Of a stretch of 42,823 nt of DNA, positions 1 through 8,725 are shown one piece after another. The DNA comes from Prochlorococcus sp. AG-347-K15 (lineage in GTDB: Bacteria; Cyanobacteriota; Cyanobacteriia; PCC-6307; Cyanobiaceae). Location: positions 1 to 42,823 of the forward strand of contig QCCC01000009.1 of NCBI GenBank assembly GCA_003281415.1, given 5' to 3'. Numbering within the stretch: position 1 is the first letter of the stretch; every line of letters begins with the position of its first letter. The position numbers were made by a program, and so were the translations under genes. Under the pieces are notes generated by a model. It was not told the origin of the DNA, did no database searches, and saw only the letters and a program-made list of their open reading frames with translations.

Positions 1-2
1 AT

Positions 3-185
3 CAAGAAGGGGCTGACGATATGCCAGCACATATTAAAACATCCCTAACAAACACTTGTTTATCTTTGAGTTTTCAAGACGGGAAAATTATGCTTGGCAC
101 ATGGCAAGCAGTTTATTTATGGGAACATCGATTTGATCAAAAGGAAAGAATCATAAATGTACATATAATTGGTGAGAAAAAGTAA
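3..185 (+). CDS. YjbQ/UPF0047 family protein, 3' end only
   Basis: The first 61 codons of the window, in the frame starting at base 3, read as the C-terminal part of a YjbQ-family protein and end at TAA 183-185. Visible family features are the D-x-x-A-H-I-K-x-S-L run near the left edge and the L-G-T-W-Q stretch followed by W-E-H-R, which is the conserved C-terminal core of UPF0047 proteins. Members form small compact trimers, and some rescue thiamin-phosphate synthase mutants, but the physiological role is not settled. The start lies outside the window. The next gene begins 36 bases later on the same strand, so co-transcription is possible. Confidence 0.8.
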   Translation, partial: QEGADDMPAHIKTSLTNTCLSLSFQDGKIMLGTWQAVYLWEHRFDQKERIINVHIIGEKK

Positions 186-221
186 GATATTTATAATGTA
201 ATAAGTCAGATTTCTTATTTA

Positions 222-512
222 ATGGAACCCTACATTTTGCGAGATGAAGAATTGAATGAATTAGTTGTCAAAATACCTGGCTGGGAAATTAAATCTAAAC
301 AAATTCAAAGAGAATTTAACTTCCCTAATTTTATTGAAGCCTTTGCTTTTATGACTAAGGTTGCTTTAATCTGTGAAAAATATAATCATCATCCTAACTG
401 GGAGAATGTTTATGCAAAAGTAATAATTAAATTAAATACACATGATCTAGGAGGTATTACGAATCTGGATCAAACATTAGCTTCGGAAATTAACAAAATT
501 TTCGATCAATAA
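222..512 (+). CDS. Pterin-4a-carbinolamine dehydratase (PhhB/PCD family)
   Basis: A 96-residue protein, the normal length for this family. It carries the active-site signature E52-x3-H56-H57-P58-x-W60, followed by N62-V63-Y64 and T73-H74-D75-x-G-G-I-T, all typical of catalytically competent dehydratases. The family dehydrates 4a-hydroxytetrahydrobiopterin to recycle pterin cofactor after aromatic amino acid hydroxylation. No hydroxylase gene is nearby, so its substrate here is unclear. Related proteins in carboxysome clusters act as Rubisco assembly factors, but this gene is not next to carboxysome genes and keeps the intact catalytic histidines. The CobW-like gene follows 29 bases downstream. 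Confidence 0.9.
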   Translation: MEPYILRDEELNELVVKIPGWEIKSKQIQREFNFPNFIEAFAFMTKVALICEKYNHHPNWENVYAKVIIKLNTHDLGGITNLDQTLASEINKIFDQ

Positions 513-541
513 AAATATAAACTTGTTTTCAACTATTCAAA

Positions 542-1567
542 ATGTCTAAAAATTTATTGCCAGTTACTATTATTAGTGGATTTTTAGGTTCTGGCAAAAC
601 TACACTTCTGAATCATATTTTAAAAAATCAAGTTGGTATTAAAACAGCTGTTTTAGTCAACGAATTTGGAGAGATCGGAATAGATAATGACTTAATAATA
701 GAAGGCTCAGAAGATATGATCGAATTAAATAATGGATGTATATGTTGCTCTATCAATGGCGAATTATTAAATACCGTATCCAAAGTTTTAGAAAGAGCTG
801 AAAAATTAGACTATTTGATTGTTGAAACAACTGGATTAGCAGATCCATTACCAGTAGCAATGACTTTTGCGGCTGGTGATCTTAGAGAAAAAGTAAGATT
901 AGATTCGATAATCACTGTCATTGATGGAGAAAATTTTGATTTTGAAATTAATAATACAAGTGTCGCCTATTCTCAAATTTTATACGGAGATATCCTTCTT
1001 CTAAATAAATCTGATTTAGTAAATGAAAAACAATTAAATAAAATAGAGGAGTTTATAAATAAAATAAAAAAAGAACCAAGGATTTTGAGATCAACTAATA
1101 GTGAAGTTGCTTTACATACAATAATGAGCGTGGGTCTATTTGAGACGGATACTTTTGAATTCGATAAAAATAAAAAGAATATAGAACAAAATTCAGACGA
1201 TCACTCTTCTCATTCCCACGATCACTCTTCTCATTCCCACGATCACTCTTCTCATTCCCACGATTTGATCAATAATATCGAGGGTTTTACCTCAGTTTCT
1301 TATGAGACATTTGAACCATTTTCCTTAAGGAAGTTTCAATATTTCTTAGATAATCAAATCTCACAAAATGTATTTAGGGCGAAAGGAATATTATGGTTTA
1401 TGGAAAGTGAAAGAAAACACATTTTTCACCTATCTGGAAAACGATTTTCTCTAGATGATGAAGAATGGTCTAAAGAAAAATCTAACAAAATAGTATTAAT
1501 TGGGAAAAACTTAGATCATCAAACTATTAAGAATCAACTTTCATCATGTAGATTTAGTACAGATTAA
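542..1567 (+). CDS. CobW-family (COG0523) G3E GTPase with His-rich metal-binding insert
   Basis: A 341-residue G3E-family P-loop GTPase. The Walker A motif G-F-L-G-S-G-K-T is at residues 13-20, the C-x-C-C metal site C66-x-C68-C69 is in place, E95-T-T-G-L-A-D-P is the Walker B/switch region, and N155-K-S-D is the guanine-specificity motif. COG0523 proteins are GTP-driven metal chaperones for zinc, cobalt or other metals. Residues 220-240 are three perfect copies of D-H-S-S-H-S-H, a histidine-rich insert ahead of the C-terminal CobW_C domain and a likely metal-buffering segment. Which metal is handled cannot be told from sequence. The neighbouring permease is iron-type, which makes a metal-homeostasis context plausible but does not prove it. 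Confidence 0.9.
   Translation: MSKNLLPVTIISGFLGSGKTTLLNHILKNQVGIKTAVLVNEFGEIGIDNDLIIEGSEDMIELNNGCICCSINGELLNTVSKVLERAEKLDYLIVETTGLADPLPVAMTFAAGDLREKVRLDSIITVIDGENFDFEINNTSVAYSQILYGDILLLNKSDLVNEKQLNKIEEFINKIKKEPRILRSTNSEVALHTIMSVGLFETDTFEFDKNKKNIEQNSDDHSSHSHDHSSHSHDHSSHSHDLINNIEGFTSVSYETFEPFSLRKFQYFLDNQISQNVFRAKGILWFMESERKHIFHLSGKRFSLDDEEWSKEKSNKIVLIGKNLDHQTIKNQLSSCRFSTD
1199..1261 (+). repeat. Three perfect 21-base tandem copies encoding D-H-S-S-H-S-H
   Basis: Units lie at 1199-1219, 1220-1240 and 1241-1261. They are identical at every base and in frame with the CobW-like gene, each adding seven residues with three histidines. Identity at silent positions points to recent duplication. Confidence 0.95.
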
Positions 1568-1595
1568 AGTATTCATATTTGGGCTTAATTATATT

Positions 1596-3134
1596 TTGAA
1601 AATACTTATTAAAGAATTTAAAAAAGCAATAACCGAATTAAAACTTTTTTATTTTACTTCGTTTATTGTTGCACTATTAGTAATCATTCCAATTTCTAAT
1701 TTTCTTCTTGAAGGAGTTCAATATATTTTAAGTGGGAATTTTTCATTAGGTATCGCTGGAGGAGAAGAGGTATTAGGAACTTTAAAAGTTTTAATATTGA
1801 CAAGTTTTTTTGGTGGTGGGTTAGGAACTTTGAATGGATGGTTACTTTCAAATTGTGATTTTAAGTTCAGAAAAGTTCTCCGCATTTGTCAGTTAGTTCC
1901 ATTAGCTGCCCCAGCATATCTAATAACAGCTGTCTTGCAGGATTTAGGAAGTATTTATGGGTATCAAGTAACTGGTTTGTGGTGGGGGGTATTAATACTT
2001 TCAATCTCTACTTATCCATATGTATTCATTCTTGCTAACGAAAGTTTCAATAAATTTGGAGTTAATCAAATCAATGCCAGTAGAGGATTAGGAGTTGGGC
2101 CTTTGAGGAGCTTCTTTAAAATAGCTTTCCCAATGGCGTTACCAGCACTAATAACAGGAATAAGTTTAATGTGTATGGAAGTAATGAATGAGTTAGGTAC
2201 ATTTGCATTATTAAACATTCCAAGTATTTCTACGGGAATAGCTGAAAATTGGATAATTGAGGGTAATCCAAAAAGCGCAATTGGATTATCTTTGGTAGCC
2301 TTATCAATAATTTTCACTTTAATTATTTTTGAAAAATTATCGAGAAGAAAATCAAAGAGGTGGAGTGAAAATCCTGCATCAAAAGATTCTCAAGGATGGG
2401 AATTAAACAAAACTAGAGCCATTTTAGCGATAATCATATCTTTATTTCCTCCAATTTTCTCTTTTGGGATCCCATGTTTTTGGGTTCTTCTCAATATAGA
2501 TCAAATTAAAAAAGGGTTATCTCTAGAATTATTTACCCTAGCATTAAGGACCATCAGCCTTGGACTTTTAACTGCATTAATAGCGATGCTATTCTCATTA
2601 ATAATTTCCTTAGCCAGACGCCCAAATAAAAGCTTATTACTAGGACTAATAACAAACCTTGCGGGAATAGGTTACGCAATCCCAGGCACTGTATTAGCTT
2701 TATCCTTAATAAGTATTTCTTCTTCAAAATTCAATTTCATCGCTATTTGCTTACTAATTTGGGCTTATCTTGTCCGATTTCTAACTATTTCTAAGGGTTC
2801 TATTGATTCAAGTCTTGAGAGAATTTCTCCTAGTCTTGATGAAGCAGCACTTGGACTTGGAGAAAATTGGCTGGGAATCATCAAAAGAATTCATCTACCT
2901 CTTCTACAGGGACCAATTTTCGTAGGATCACTTTTAGTTTTTGTAGACACTATTAAAGAATTACCCATAACCTTTATTTTAAGACCATTTGATTTCGATA
3001 CATTATCTGTGAGGATATATCAATATGCTGGAGATGAAAGAATGGTAGAGGCAATATTACCGGCAATTCTTATCATGACTTTTGGCCTTATTGCATCAAT
3101 GTCATTGATACCAAGTTTAGAGAAAAAAAACTAA
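1596..3134 (+). CDS. futB: Iron(III) ABC transporter permease, FutB/FbpB type
   Basis: A 512-residue membrane protein made of two homologous halves, as in FbpB/FutB permeases of ferric iron importers. Each half has several hydrophobic spans, and each carries an EAA-type cytoplasmic loop that contacts the ATPase. The first reads N-A-S-R-G-L-G-V-G-P-L-R-S-F around residues 155-168. The second reads E-A-A-L-G-L-G-E-N-W-L near residues 417-427. The start is a TTG at 1596; no in-frame ATG lies close upstream. The binding protein (FutA) and ATPase (FutC) are not in the window, so the permease gene stands apart from its partners. Its 3' end overlaps the convergent gene by 4 bases. Another substrate such as thiamin cannot be excluded. 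Confidence 0.85.
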   Translation: MKILIKEFKKAITELKLFYFTSFIVALLVIIPISNFLLEGVQYILSGNFSLGIAGGEEVLGTLKVLILTSFFGGGLGTLNGWLLSNCDFKFRKVLRICQLVPLAAPAYLITAVLQDLGSIYGYQVTGLWWGVLILSISTYPYVFILANESFNKFGVNQINASRGLGVGPLRSFFKIAFPMALPALITGISLMCMEVMNELGTFALLNIPSISTGIAENWIIEGNPKSAIGLSLVALSIIFTLIIFEKLSRRKSKRWSENPASKDSQGWELNKTRAILAIIISLFPPIFSFGIPCFWVLLNIDQIKKGLSLELFTLALRTISLGLLTALIAMLFSLIISLARRPNKSLLLGLITNLAGIGYAIPGTVLALSLISISSSKFNFIAICLLIWAYLVRFLTISKGSIDSSLERISPSLDEAALGLGENWLGIIKRIHLPLLQGPIFVGSLLVFVDTIKELPITFILRPFDFDTLSVRIYQYAGDERMVEAILPAILIMTFGLIASMSLIPSLEKKN

Positions 3135-4087
3135 ATTTTTTTAGACACTTTTCTTATTAAGAAAGGTAGGCTTAACAACAAATCTGCCGAGGTAGATATG
3201 ACTCTAAAGTAAACTAAGCTGATAAAAATTATATTTTGTGGAATACTTTTGCCAACAAATAAAAGGAGGCAAGCCTCAAAAACACCAACTCCTCCTGGAG
3301 CTCCTGGGACTACCAAACCTAAAGACCATGACAAAGAAAAGATTACTAATAAAAATATGAAGTTCAGATTATTACTTGCATAAAAAGTATTTAAGCAAAT
3401 ATAAAACCCAATAAATTTAGATAAAACAAAACCTATTTCAAGAAATAAAGCTTTAGTAGGAAAAAAAGAAATTATATTTATTCTCTCTTCAAATTTCCCG
3501 TTTGAATTTGGAAGTCTCAAAACCTCAAGTACTTTTCTCTTAAGAGACCCCAATCTTTTTAATATCAGAAAAATAAATTTCCTATTTAAGAAAACTATAG
3601 GAAAAATTAAAAAAAAATAAAATGGTGAAAAAATTAATCCCAGCGATGCCAAAAGAAAAGATCCACTCAACATAAAATAAGGTTCTATGAGCGTCGAATA
3701 CAAAGCAATCTGAGGATTACTTATTTTTTTTATAAAATTAAATCTTTCAACAAAATGCCAAATTCCTCCTGGAACGTATTTAAGAATATTAGTTAAAACA
3801 TAAAAAGATACTAGATTATTACTTTTAAATTCTTTCCCGAACCATCTAACGATATATTTCCATGCATAAGCGTTGAGGTAAATACTTAAAACACAAAATA
3901 AAAATGATAAAGATAGATTAATTCCATTTCTTTCTAAATTGATATCAAAAGAAATTTGATCAATATTATCAAGAAAATAGATGCAAAAATATGACAGGCT
4001 TAAAATAAAGAAAATATTCTTTAAACCACCAAAATCAATTTTTTTAAGAAATTTTAAATATGGTTGATTGCCTGTATTAAATCTCAT
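3131..4087 (-). CDS. Flippase-like membrane protein (UPF0104 / LPG synthase TM family)
   Basis: A 318-residue polytopic membrane protein. The conserved V-P-G-A-P-G-G-V-G-V-F-E-A segment near residues 258-270 is the hallmark of the UPF0104/AglD/MprF transmembrane family, whose members move or modify lipids or lipid-linked sugars. I cannot assign a substrate. Its start codon overlaps the LarC stop by 4 bases, the ATGA arrangement typical of translational coupling, so the two genes are probably one operon. Its stop overlaps the convergent iron permease gene by 4 bases. Confidence 0.75.
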   Translation of the reverse strand: MRFNTGNQPYLKFLKKIDFGGLKNIFFILSLSYFCIYFLDNIDQISFDINLERNGINLSLSFLFCVLSIYLNAYAWKYIVRWFGKEFKSNNLVSFYVLTNILKYVPGGIWHFVERFNFIKKISNPQIALYSTLIEPYFMLSGSFLLASLGLIFSPFYFFLIFPIVFLNRKFIFLILKRLGSLKRKVLEVLRLPNSNGKFEERINIISFFPTKALFLEIGFVLSKFIGFYICLNTFYASNNLNFIFLLVIFSLSWSLGLVVPGAPGGVGVFEACLLLFVGKSIPQNIIFISLVYFRVISTSADLLLSLPFLIRKVSKKI

Positions 4088-5310
4088 TTCCAGTTTTCAA
4101 ATGCTTTAAATTTTTTACTGGACTCATTTATTATTTTTCTTATTTCGTAAGTTGATATTTTATGCTTTAATTTTAATCTCAAAACCTCATCATTTTCTGG
4201 TTTCATTTTTATTGATCCATCGGGATTCAAAGTCTGTTTTACTTTTATATTTCCAAAAGTCGTTGAACATTCTCCTCTGCGTCTAAGTAATATCCACCTA
4301 GATTGGGTCCTTTCACGGACCCCAATAGTATTGGAATAATTAAACCATAATCTCCTAAAATACTCCCTTTTCTCTGTTGGCAAGATTACTTGAATAGAAA
4401 ATCCAATTCTATTTTTTTTCATATTAATAGCTTGATAAGAAACGTCATAAGCTCCCTCAATTCTCAATTTCTCCACAAAATTCGATATATCTTCAGGTGT
4501 TTGATCATCAATCCATGCCTCTTGAACAGATATCTCTTCACACTTTGGATTACTTTGTTCATTTATAGATGAATCCTCAAATGAAGTAATTTTATGAACT
4601 CTTACCAAATTAGGGAATGGAAATTTTAGGTTACCAATACCTACTCCATAAGAGTTAATAGAATATTTTGAAGGAGGTTGCAGATTATCAACTAAGTTAG
4701 CAAGTAAAGAAATACCGGTAGGTGTAGATAGTTCCCCTTCTATCGAGTCAAAGCAGGATAAAACTTTAATATTTTTTTTTCTTATTAGCTCTATTACTGC
4801 AGGAGGTGGGACAGATAATTTTCCGTGTTCTGTTTGAACAAAACCTTTCCCCAACATTGGTTCATTACAATAAACCTTCTTAGGATTTAAGTAATTTAAT
4901 GCAGCACATACTCCAATGATATCGACTAATGAATCTATAGCTCCAATTTCATGAAAATGCACATCCTCAGGATTTATGCCATGAACTTTTCCTTCCGCAG
5001 TTGCTAAAGATTCAAATACTTCATAAATTTTTTGCTGTAATTTCTCTTCTAAGTGCCCATTTAAAATAAGTTCTTTAATACTTCTCCAATTTCTTTGAGA
5101 TAGACCACAATCAATATTCTCAACTTTTACCTTGATCCCACGGATTGAAAAACTTTTAGATTCTTTAAATTCTAAATTATATTTATCCCCCAATCCAAGA
5201 TCAAAGAGTGGTTGTTCAATTACTTTCTTAGGTACACCTAAGTCATAAAAAGCTCCTAGCAACATATCTCCCGAGATGCCTGGAGAACATTCAATGAAAA
5301 CATCTTCCAT
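4084..5310 (-). CDS. larC: LarC-like nickel insertion protein (DUF111)
   Basis: A 408-residue protein of the LarC family. The N terminus shows E7-C-S-P-G-I-S-G-D15-M, and the block H118-F-H-E-I-G-A-I-D-S-L-V-D130 follows, both diagnostic. LarC is a CTP-dependent nickel insertase completing the nickel-pincer nucleotide of lactate racemase. Here it is a single full-length reading frame, unlike the well-known case where two parts are joined by frameshifting. LarB, LarE and LarA are not in the window, so the real client is uncertain. It overlaps the downstream membrane protein gene by 4 bases. Confidence 0.88.
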   Translation of the reverse strand: MEDVFIECSPGISGDMLLGAFYDLGVPKKVIEQPLFDLGLGDKYNLEFKESKSFSIRGIKVKVENIDCGLSQRNWRSIKELILNGHLEEKLQQKIYEVFESLATAEGKVHGINPEDVHFHEIGAIDSLVDIIGVCAALNYLNPKKVYCNEPMLGKGFVQTEHGKLSVPPPAVIELIRKKNIKVLSCFDSIEGELSTPTGISLLANLVDNLQPPSKYSINSYGVGIGNLKFPFPNLVRVHKITSFEDSSINEQSNPKCEEISVQEAWIDDQTPEDISNFVEKLRIEGAYDVSYQAINMKKNRIGFSIQVILPTEKREYFRRLWFNYSNTIGVRERTQSRWILLRRRGECSTTFGNIKVKQTLNPDGSIKMKPENDEVLRLKLKHKISTYEIRKIINESSKKFKAFENWK

Positions 5311-5358
5311 AAATTTTAGATTTCTTTATTAGTAAAAATTACGATGGCTATCAACTTT

Positions 5359-5949
5359 TCATTTTAATTTTTTTTCAACAACTTCATAATTGATTAATTT
5401 CAAAGAATTTCCATCTCTCAAGACATCTAAACTAAGAAAGCTATTGAGAAGTTCAAGAGAAATCTCCCCTTTTATATTTAGTTTAAAATTTTTCTTTTTT
5501 AAATTCTGCAACTTTGAAGTAGGACAGATTTTAATAACAACCTCCTTTTTTTGAGTATTTACAAAAACTAATTCTCCTCTTACTGAAAAATAGTTATCTT
5601 TTAAATCTAGTTTCTCTAATAGCTTAGAAAAATTTGATTTTGAAGAATCATTTGGGACATCATTAAGCTGATAAGGATCCCAAATTCCAGCAACCTGTAA
5701 ATGCAAGTTTTGAGTATTTTTATTTTTTGGATAAACAATCCAAAAATAACTTTTCTCTAAATCAATATACTTTTTTAGAAGAGATAATGCTTTTCCTAAT
5801 ACTACTGTTTCAATTTTTTCGCCTTTATTATCAGTTATGTAGCCTCTATTTATTTGCTCACTACTATGGGGGATAAATTTACCATTTACAATACCAATAG
5901 CTCTATATTGCAATTTATTTGTAACTTTTGGGATAGGATTTTTCAACAT
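5359..5949 (-). CDS. Conserved cyanobacterial protein of unknown function
   Basis: A 196-residue basic, soluble-looking protein with no signal peptide or membrane span. I do not recognise a domain with confidence. The N-terminal part (Q-Y-R-A-I-G-I-V-N-G-K-F-I-P near residues 14-27) and the strand-rich character suggest a beta-sheet fold. The same strand carries larC 48 bases downstream, so it may be the first gene of a three-gene unit with larC and the flippase-like gene. Codon and base use match the neighbours. Confidence 0.65.
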   Translation of the reverse strand: MLKNPIPKVTNKLQYRAIGIVNGKFIPHSSEQINRGYITDNKGEKIETVVLGKALSLLKKYIDLEKSYFWIVYPKNKNTQNLHLQVAGIWDPYQLNDVPNDSSKSNFSKLLEKLDLKDNYFSVRGELVFVNTQKKEVVIKICPTSKLQNLKKKNFKLNIKGEISLELLNSFLSLDVLRDGNSLKLINYEVVEKKLK

Positions 5950-5989
5950 ATTAAAAAATTAAAATGATAATTTATAGTATTTATTTTTC

Positions 5990-6274
5990 TTATTTTTCCT
6001 CCAAACTATTAAATGAGTTTAACGCATCATCTATAGCATCAGAGGGATTAGTTGCATCATTCAAACTATTGAATCTTCTAATCATCTCTACAATTTCAAA
6101 TGGATTAGTGGGTATAACTGATTCATCATCTTCTGATTTAGTAGAGCTATCGATTTGTAATTCTTCAAATAAATTTTCAGCATTAAGTAAATTTCCATTT
6201 AAAAATATTAAAGAAGTTAGAAAAAAAATAAAAGTTATGGGTTTTGAAAGGTTTTTACAAAAATAAATTTTCAT
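5990..6274 (-). CDS. Small exported protein, unknown function
   Basis: With the start at ATG 6274 the product is 94 residues: a lysine-containing N terminus, a hydrophobic stretch of about 17 residues, then a cleavage-like N-A-E, which together look like a Sec signal peptide. The remainder is acidic and Ser/Asn/Asp-rich with no cysteine pairs. An ATG five codons upstream (6289) is possible but dilutes the signal peptide. A 100-codon opposite-strand frame overlaps the same bases but lacks protein-like features, so this strand is preferred. No function can be assigned. Confidence 0.6.
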   Translation of the reverse strand: MKIYFCKNLSKPITFIFFLTSLIFLNGNLLNAENLFEELQIDSSTKSEDDESVIPTNPFEIVEMIRRFNSLNDATNPSDAIDDALNSFNSLEEK

Positions 6275-6345
6275 TTTATTTATTTCCAAATTTATTTAAT
6301 GCTAAAATTTTTTGCTAATTTAATTTTACCTATTTTAGTAAAAAT

Positions 6346-7188
6346 TTGTTAATAGCAACTTGGAATGTTAACTCTATAAGAACCAGACTTTCACAAATAA
6401 TAGATTGGATGAGTCAAGTTAATCCAGATATTTTATGTTTGCAGGAAACAAAAGTGATGGATGATAGTTTTCCAATTGAACCTTTTAAAAATTTAGGATA
6501 TTCAGTAGAGGTCTACGGACAAAAGTCATACAATGGTGTTGCTATTATTTCTAAGACTAAAGCAGAAAATGTTCAAAAAGGATTTAGTTTTAAAGACTAT
6601 GATCAAAATATCGAAATTTTCCTTGATCAAAAACGATTAATATCTGCTGAATTTAATGGTATCAAAATCATAAATGTCTATGTGCCTAATGGATCTTCAC
6701 TAGAATCAGACAAATTCCAATACAAAATTAATTGGTTAAATTGTTTAGCTTCTTTTTTGAATGAGCAAGAAGAAGAAGGGAAATCAATCTGTCTTATGGG
6801 TGATTTTAATGTTGCTCCATCTGACTTAGATATTCACGATCCAGATAAATATGAAGGAGGGATAATGGCCTCTGAGATAGAGAGAAATGCACTAAATAAT
6901 GTTCTGAAAGAAAGATTAATAGATTCGTTTAGGATTTTTGAAAAAAATACTGGTCATTGGAGTTGGTGGGATTACCGTAATAACGCATATGAATTAAATA
7001 AAGGTTGGAGAATAGACCAAATTTATATCAGTAAAGAACTATCATCAAAACTTAAAAGTTGTGTCATAGACAGCTCGCCCAGAGAAAATGTACGCCCAAG
7101 TGATCATGCCCCTGTAATGATTGATCTTAACTTAAATGTCATAGATGATGATTTTTTTGAGAGTGAAGATGATTTTTTCGAAATATAA
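6346..7188 (+). CDS. xthA: Exodeoxyribonuclease III (AP endonuclease)
   Basis: A 280-residue member of the endonuclease/exonuclease/phosphatase fold. W6-N-V-N-S-I-R, the metal-binding E34 in L-Q-E-T-K, G-D-F-N-V-A-P in the middle and the terminal S-D-H-A-P-V catalytic histidine motif are all present. It cleaves DNA 5' of abasic sites in base excision repair and removes 3' blocking groups. Translation begins at a TTG (6346); the family's usual N terminus starts right at this point, which supports the choice. The last 20 residues are acidic and Asp/Phe-rich, beyond the usual domain end. Confidence 0.93.
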   Translation: MLIATWNVNSIRTRLSQIIDWMSQVNPDILCLQETKVMDDSFPIEPFKNLGYSVEVYGQKSYNGVAIISKTKAENVQKGFSFKDYDQNIEIFLDQKRLISAEFNGIKIINVYVPNGSSLESDKFQYKINWLNCLASFLNEQEEEGKSICLMGDFNVAPSDLDIHDPDKYEGGIMASEIERNALNNVLKERLIDSFRIFEKNTGHWSWWDYRNNAYELNKGWRIDQIYISKELSSKLKSCVIDSSPRENVRPSDHAPVMIDLNLNVIDDDFFESEDDFFEI

Positions 7189-7342
7189 ACAAAATAAACA
7201 ATAATTCTTTAATGTCTGAGAACGCCTATTAATAAAGAGTTATTTGGGATGATATTATTTTGTATTATGATTTCCTAAAAATTAATAATTTACAATCCAA
7301 ACCAATGCAATAAAAATATCATAATGTAGAATTTCAATCTGA

Positions 7343-7369
7343 TTGACAAAATTTTTACTTATTTATAAG
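7343..7369 (+). promoter_or_regulatory. Putative sigma-70-type promoter for hemL
   Basis: A perfect TTGACA (7343-7348) is followed after 15 bases by TATAAG (7364-7369), 45 bases before the hemL start. The spacing is shorter than ideal. The remaining spacer from 7189 to 7342 shows only AT-rich sequence with one imperfect hairpin (7200-7211 with 7233-7244). Confidence 0.45.
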
Positions 7370-7414
7370 TTAGAACATGACAAAAATTTTCTCAAAGCTT
7401 CATTTTTTTAAATT

Positions 7415-8716
7415 GTGACTGACATATTAAATTCCACCAAATCAGAAGAAATTTTCTCTGCTGCACAAGAATTAATGCCTGGAGGTGTTAGCTCACCAGT
7501 GAGAGCTTTTAAGTCTGTCGGTGGACAGCCAATAGTTTTTGATAGGGTTAAAGGCCCTTTCGCTTGGGATATTGATGGCAATAGGTACATAGACTACATA
7601 GGAAGTTGGGGACCTGCAATATGTGGACATGCGCACCCTGAAGTTACAACAGCATTACAGGAAGCAATTGAGAAAGGCACAAGCTTTGGAGCTCCATGTG
7701 TTTTAGAAAACAAACTTGCTGAGATGGTTATAGATGCTGTCCCATCTGTAGAAATGGTTAGGTTTGTTAATAGTGGAACTGAAGCCTGTATGGCGGTTTT
7801 AAGGCTTATGAGAGCATTCACTGGAAGAGATAAGGTTATTAAATTTGACGGCTGCTATCACGGACATGCAGACATGTTTTTGGTGAAAGCCGGATCAGGC
7901 GTAGCCACCCTAGGATTACCAGATTCTCCTGGAGTTCCAAGAACAACAACAGCAAATACACTCACAGCCCCATACAACGATCTTGAAGCAGTAAAAAAAT
8001 TATTTTCTGAAAACCCTGACGCCATTTCGGGAGTTATACTTGAGCCAATTGTTGGTAATGCTGGCTTTATAACCCCTGAGCCTGGATTCCTAGAAGGATT
8101 AAGAGAATTAACTACTGAGAATGGATCCCTTTTAGTTTTCGATGAAGTTATGACTGGGTTCAGAATAAGTTATGGAGGCGCCCAAGAAAAATTTGGGGTT
8201 ACTCCTGATTTAACAACACTTGGGAAAGTAATTGGTGGAGGTTTACCTGTTGGAGCTTATGGAGGCAAGAAAGAAATCATGTCAATGGTAGCCCCTGCTG
8301 GACCGGTCTACCAAGCAGGTACTTTGAGTGGAAACCCACTAGCTATGACTGCTGGAATAAAAACTCTAGAGCTACTCAAACAAGAAGGAACCTACGAGAA
8401 ACTAGATGCAACGACTTCTAGATTAATTGAAGGCATAATTCAATCTGCAGAAAATAATGGTATCGCTATTAACGGTGGAAGTGTAAGTGCTATGTTTGGA
8501 TTTTTCTTATGTGAAGGACCAGTAAGGAACTTTGATGAAGCAAAAACAAATAATGCTGAACTATTCGGTAAATTGCACAGAGAGATGCTTCAACGAGGAA
8601 TATACCTAGCTCCAAGCCCTTTTGAAGCTGGGTTCACATCACTAGCTCACAGCGAAGAAGAAATTGATAAAACTATCGAGGCTTTCGATCAATCATTTAA
8701 TGCAATAAAAAATTAG
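7415..8716 (+). CDS. hemL: Glutamate-1-semialdehyde 2,1-aminomutase
   Basis: A 433-residue PLP enzyme, full length for the family. It converts glutamate-1-semialdehyde to 5-aminolevulinate, the entry to heme, chlorophyll and corrin synthesis. V-N-S-G-T-E-A and D-G-C-Y-H-G-H-A-D form the cofactor pocket, F-D-E-V-M-T-G-F holds the pyridine-binding aspartate, and K271 in T-L-G-K-V-I-G-G-G is the Schiff-base lysine. The start is GTG 7415. The gene is convergent with the band-7 gene, 9 bases away. It is more GC-rich than its surroundings, as expected for a highly expressed gene. Confidence 0.97.
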   Translation: MTDILNSTKSEEIFSAAQELMPGGVSSPVRAFKSVGGQPIVFDRVKGPFAWDIDGNRYIDYIGSWGPAICGHAHPEVTTALQEAIEKGTSFGAPCVLENKLAEMVIDAVPSVEMVRFVNSGTEACMAVLRLMRAFTGRDKVIKFDGCYHGHADMFLVKAGSGVATLGLPDSPGVPRTTTANTLTAPYNDLEAVKKLFSENPDAISGVILEPIVGNAGFITPEPGFLEGLRELTTENGSLLVFDEVMTGFRISYGGAQEKFGVTPDLTTLGKVIGGGLPVGAYGGKKEIMSMVAPAGPVYQAGTLSGNPLAMTAGIKTLELLKQEGTYEKLDATTSRLIEGIIQSAENNGIAINGGSVSAMFGFFLCEGPVRNFDEAKTNNAELFGKLHREMLQRGIYLAPSPFEAGFTSLAHSEEEIDKTIEAFDQSFNAIKN

Positions 8717-8725
8717 TCTAAATAA

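Noticed and set aside
5964..6266. Plus-strand frame of 100 codons
   Set aside because: It overlaps the small exported protein on the minus strand, which has a clear signal peptide; the plus frame has no recognisable features.
7200..7244. 12-bp imperfect hairpin after xthA as terminator
   Set aside because: The loop is 21 bases, the stem is nearly all A-T with a wobble pair, and no clean T-run follows; too weak to list as a feature.
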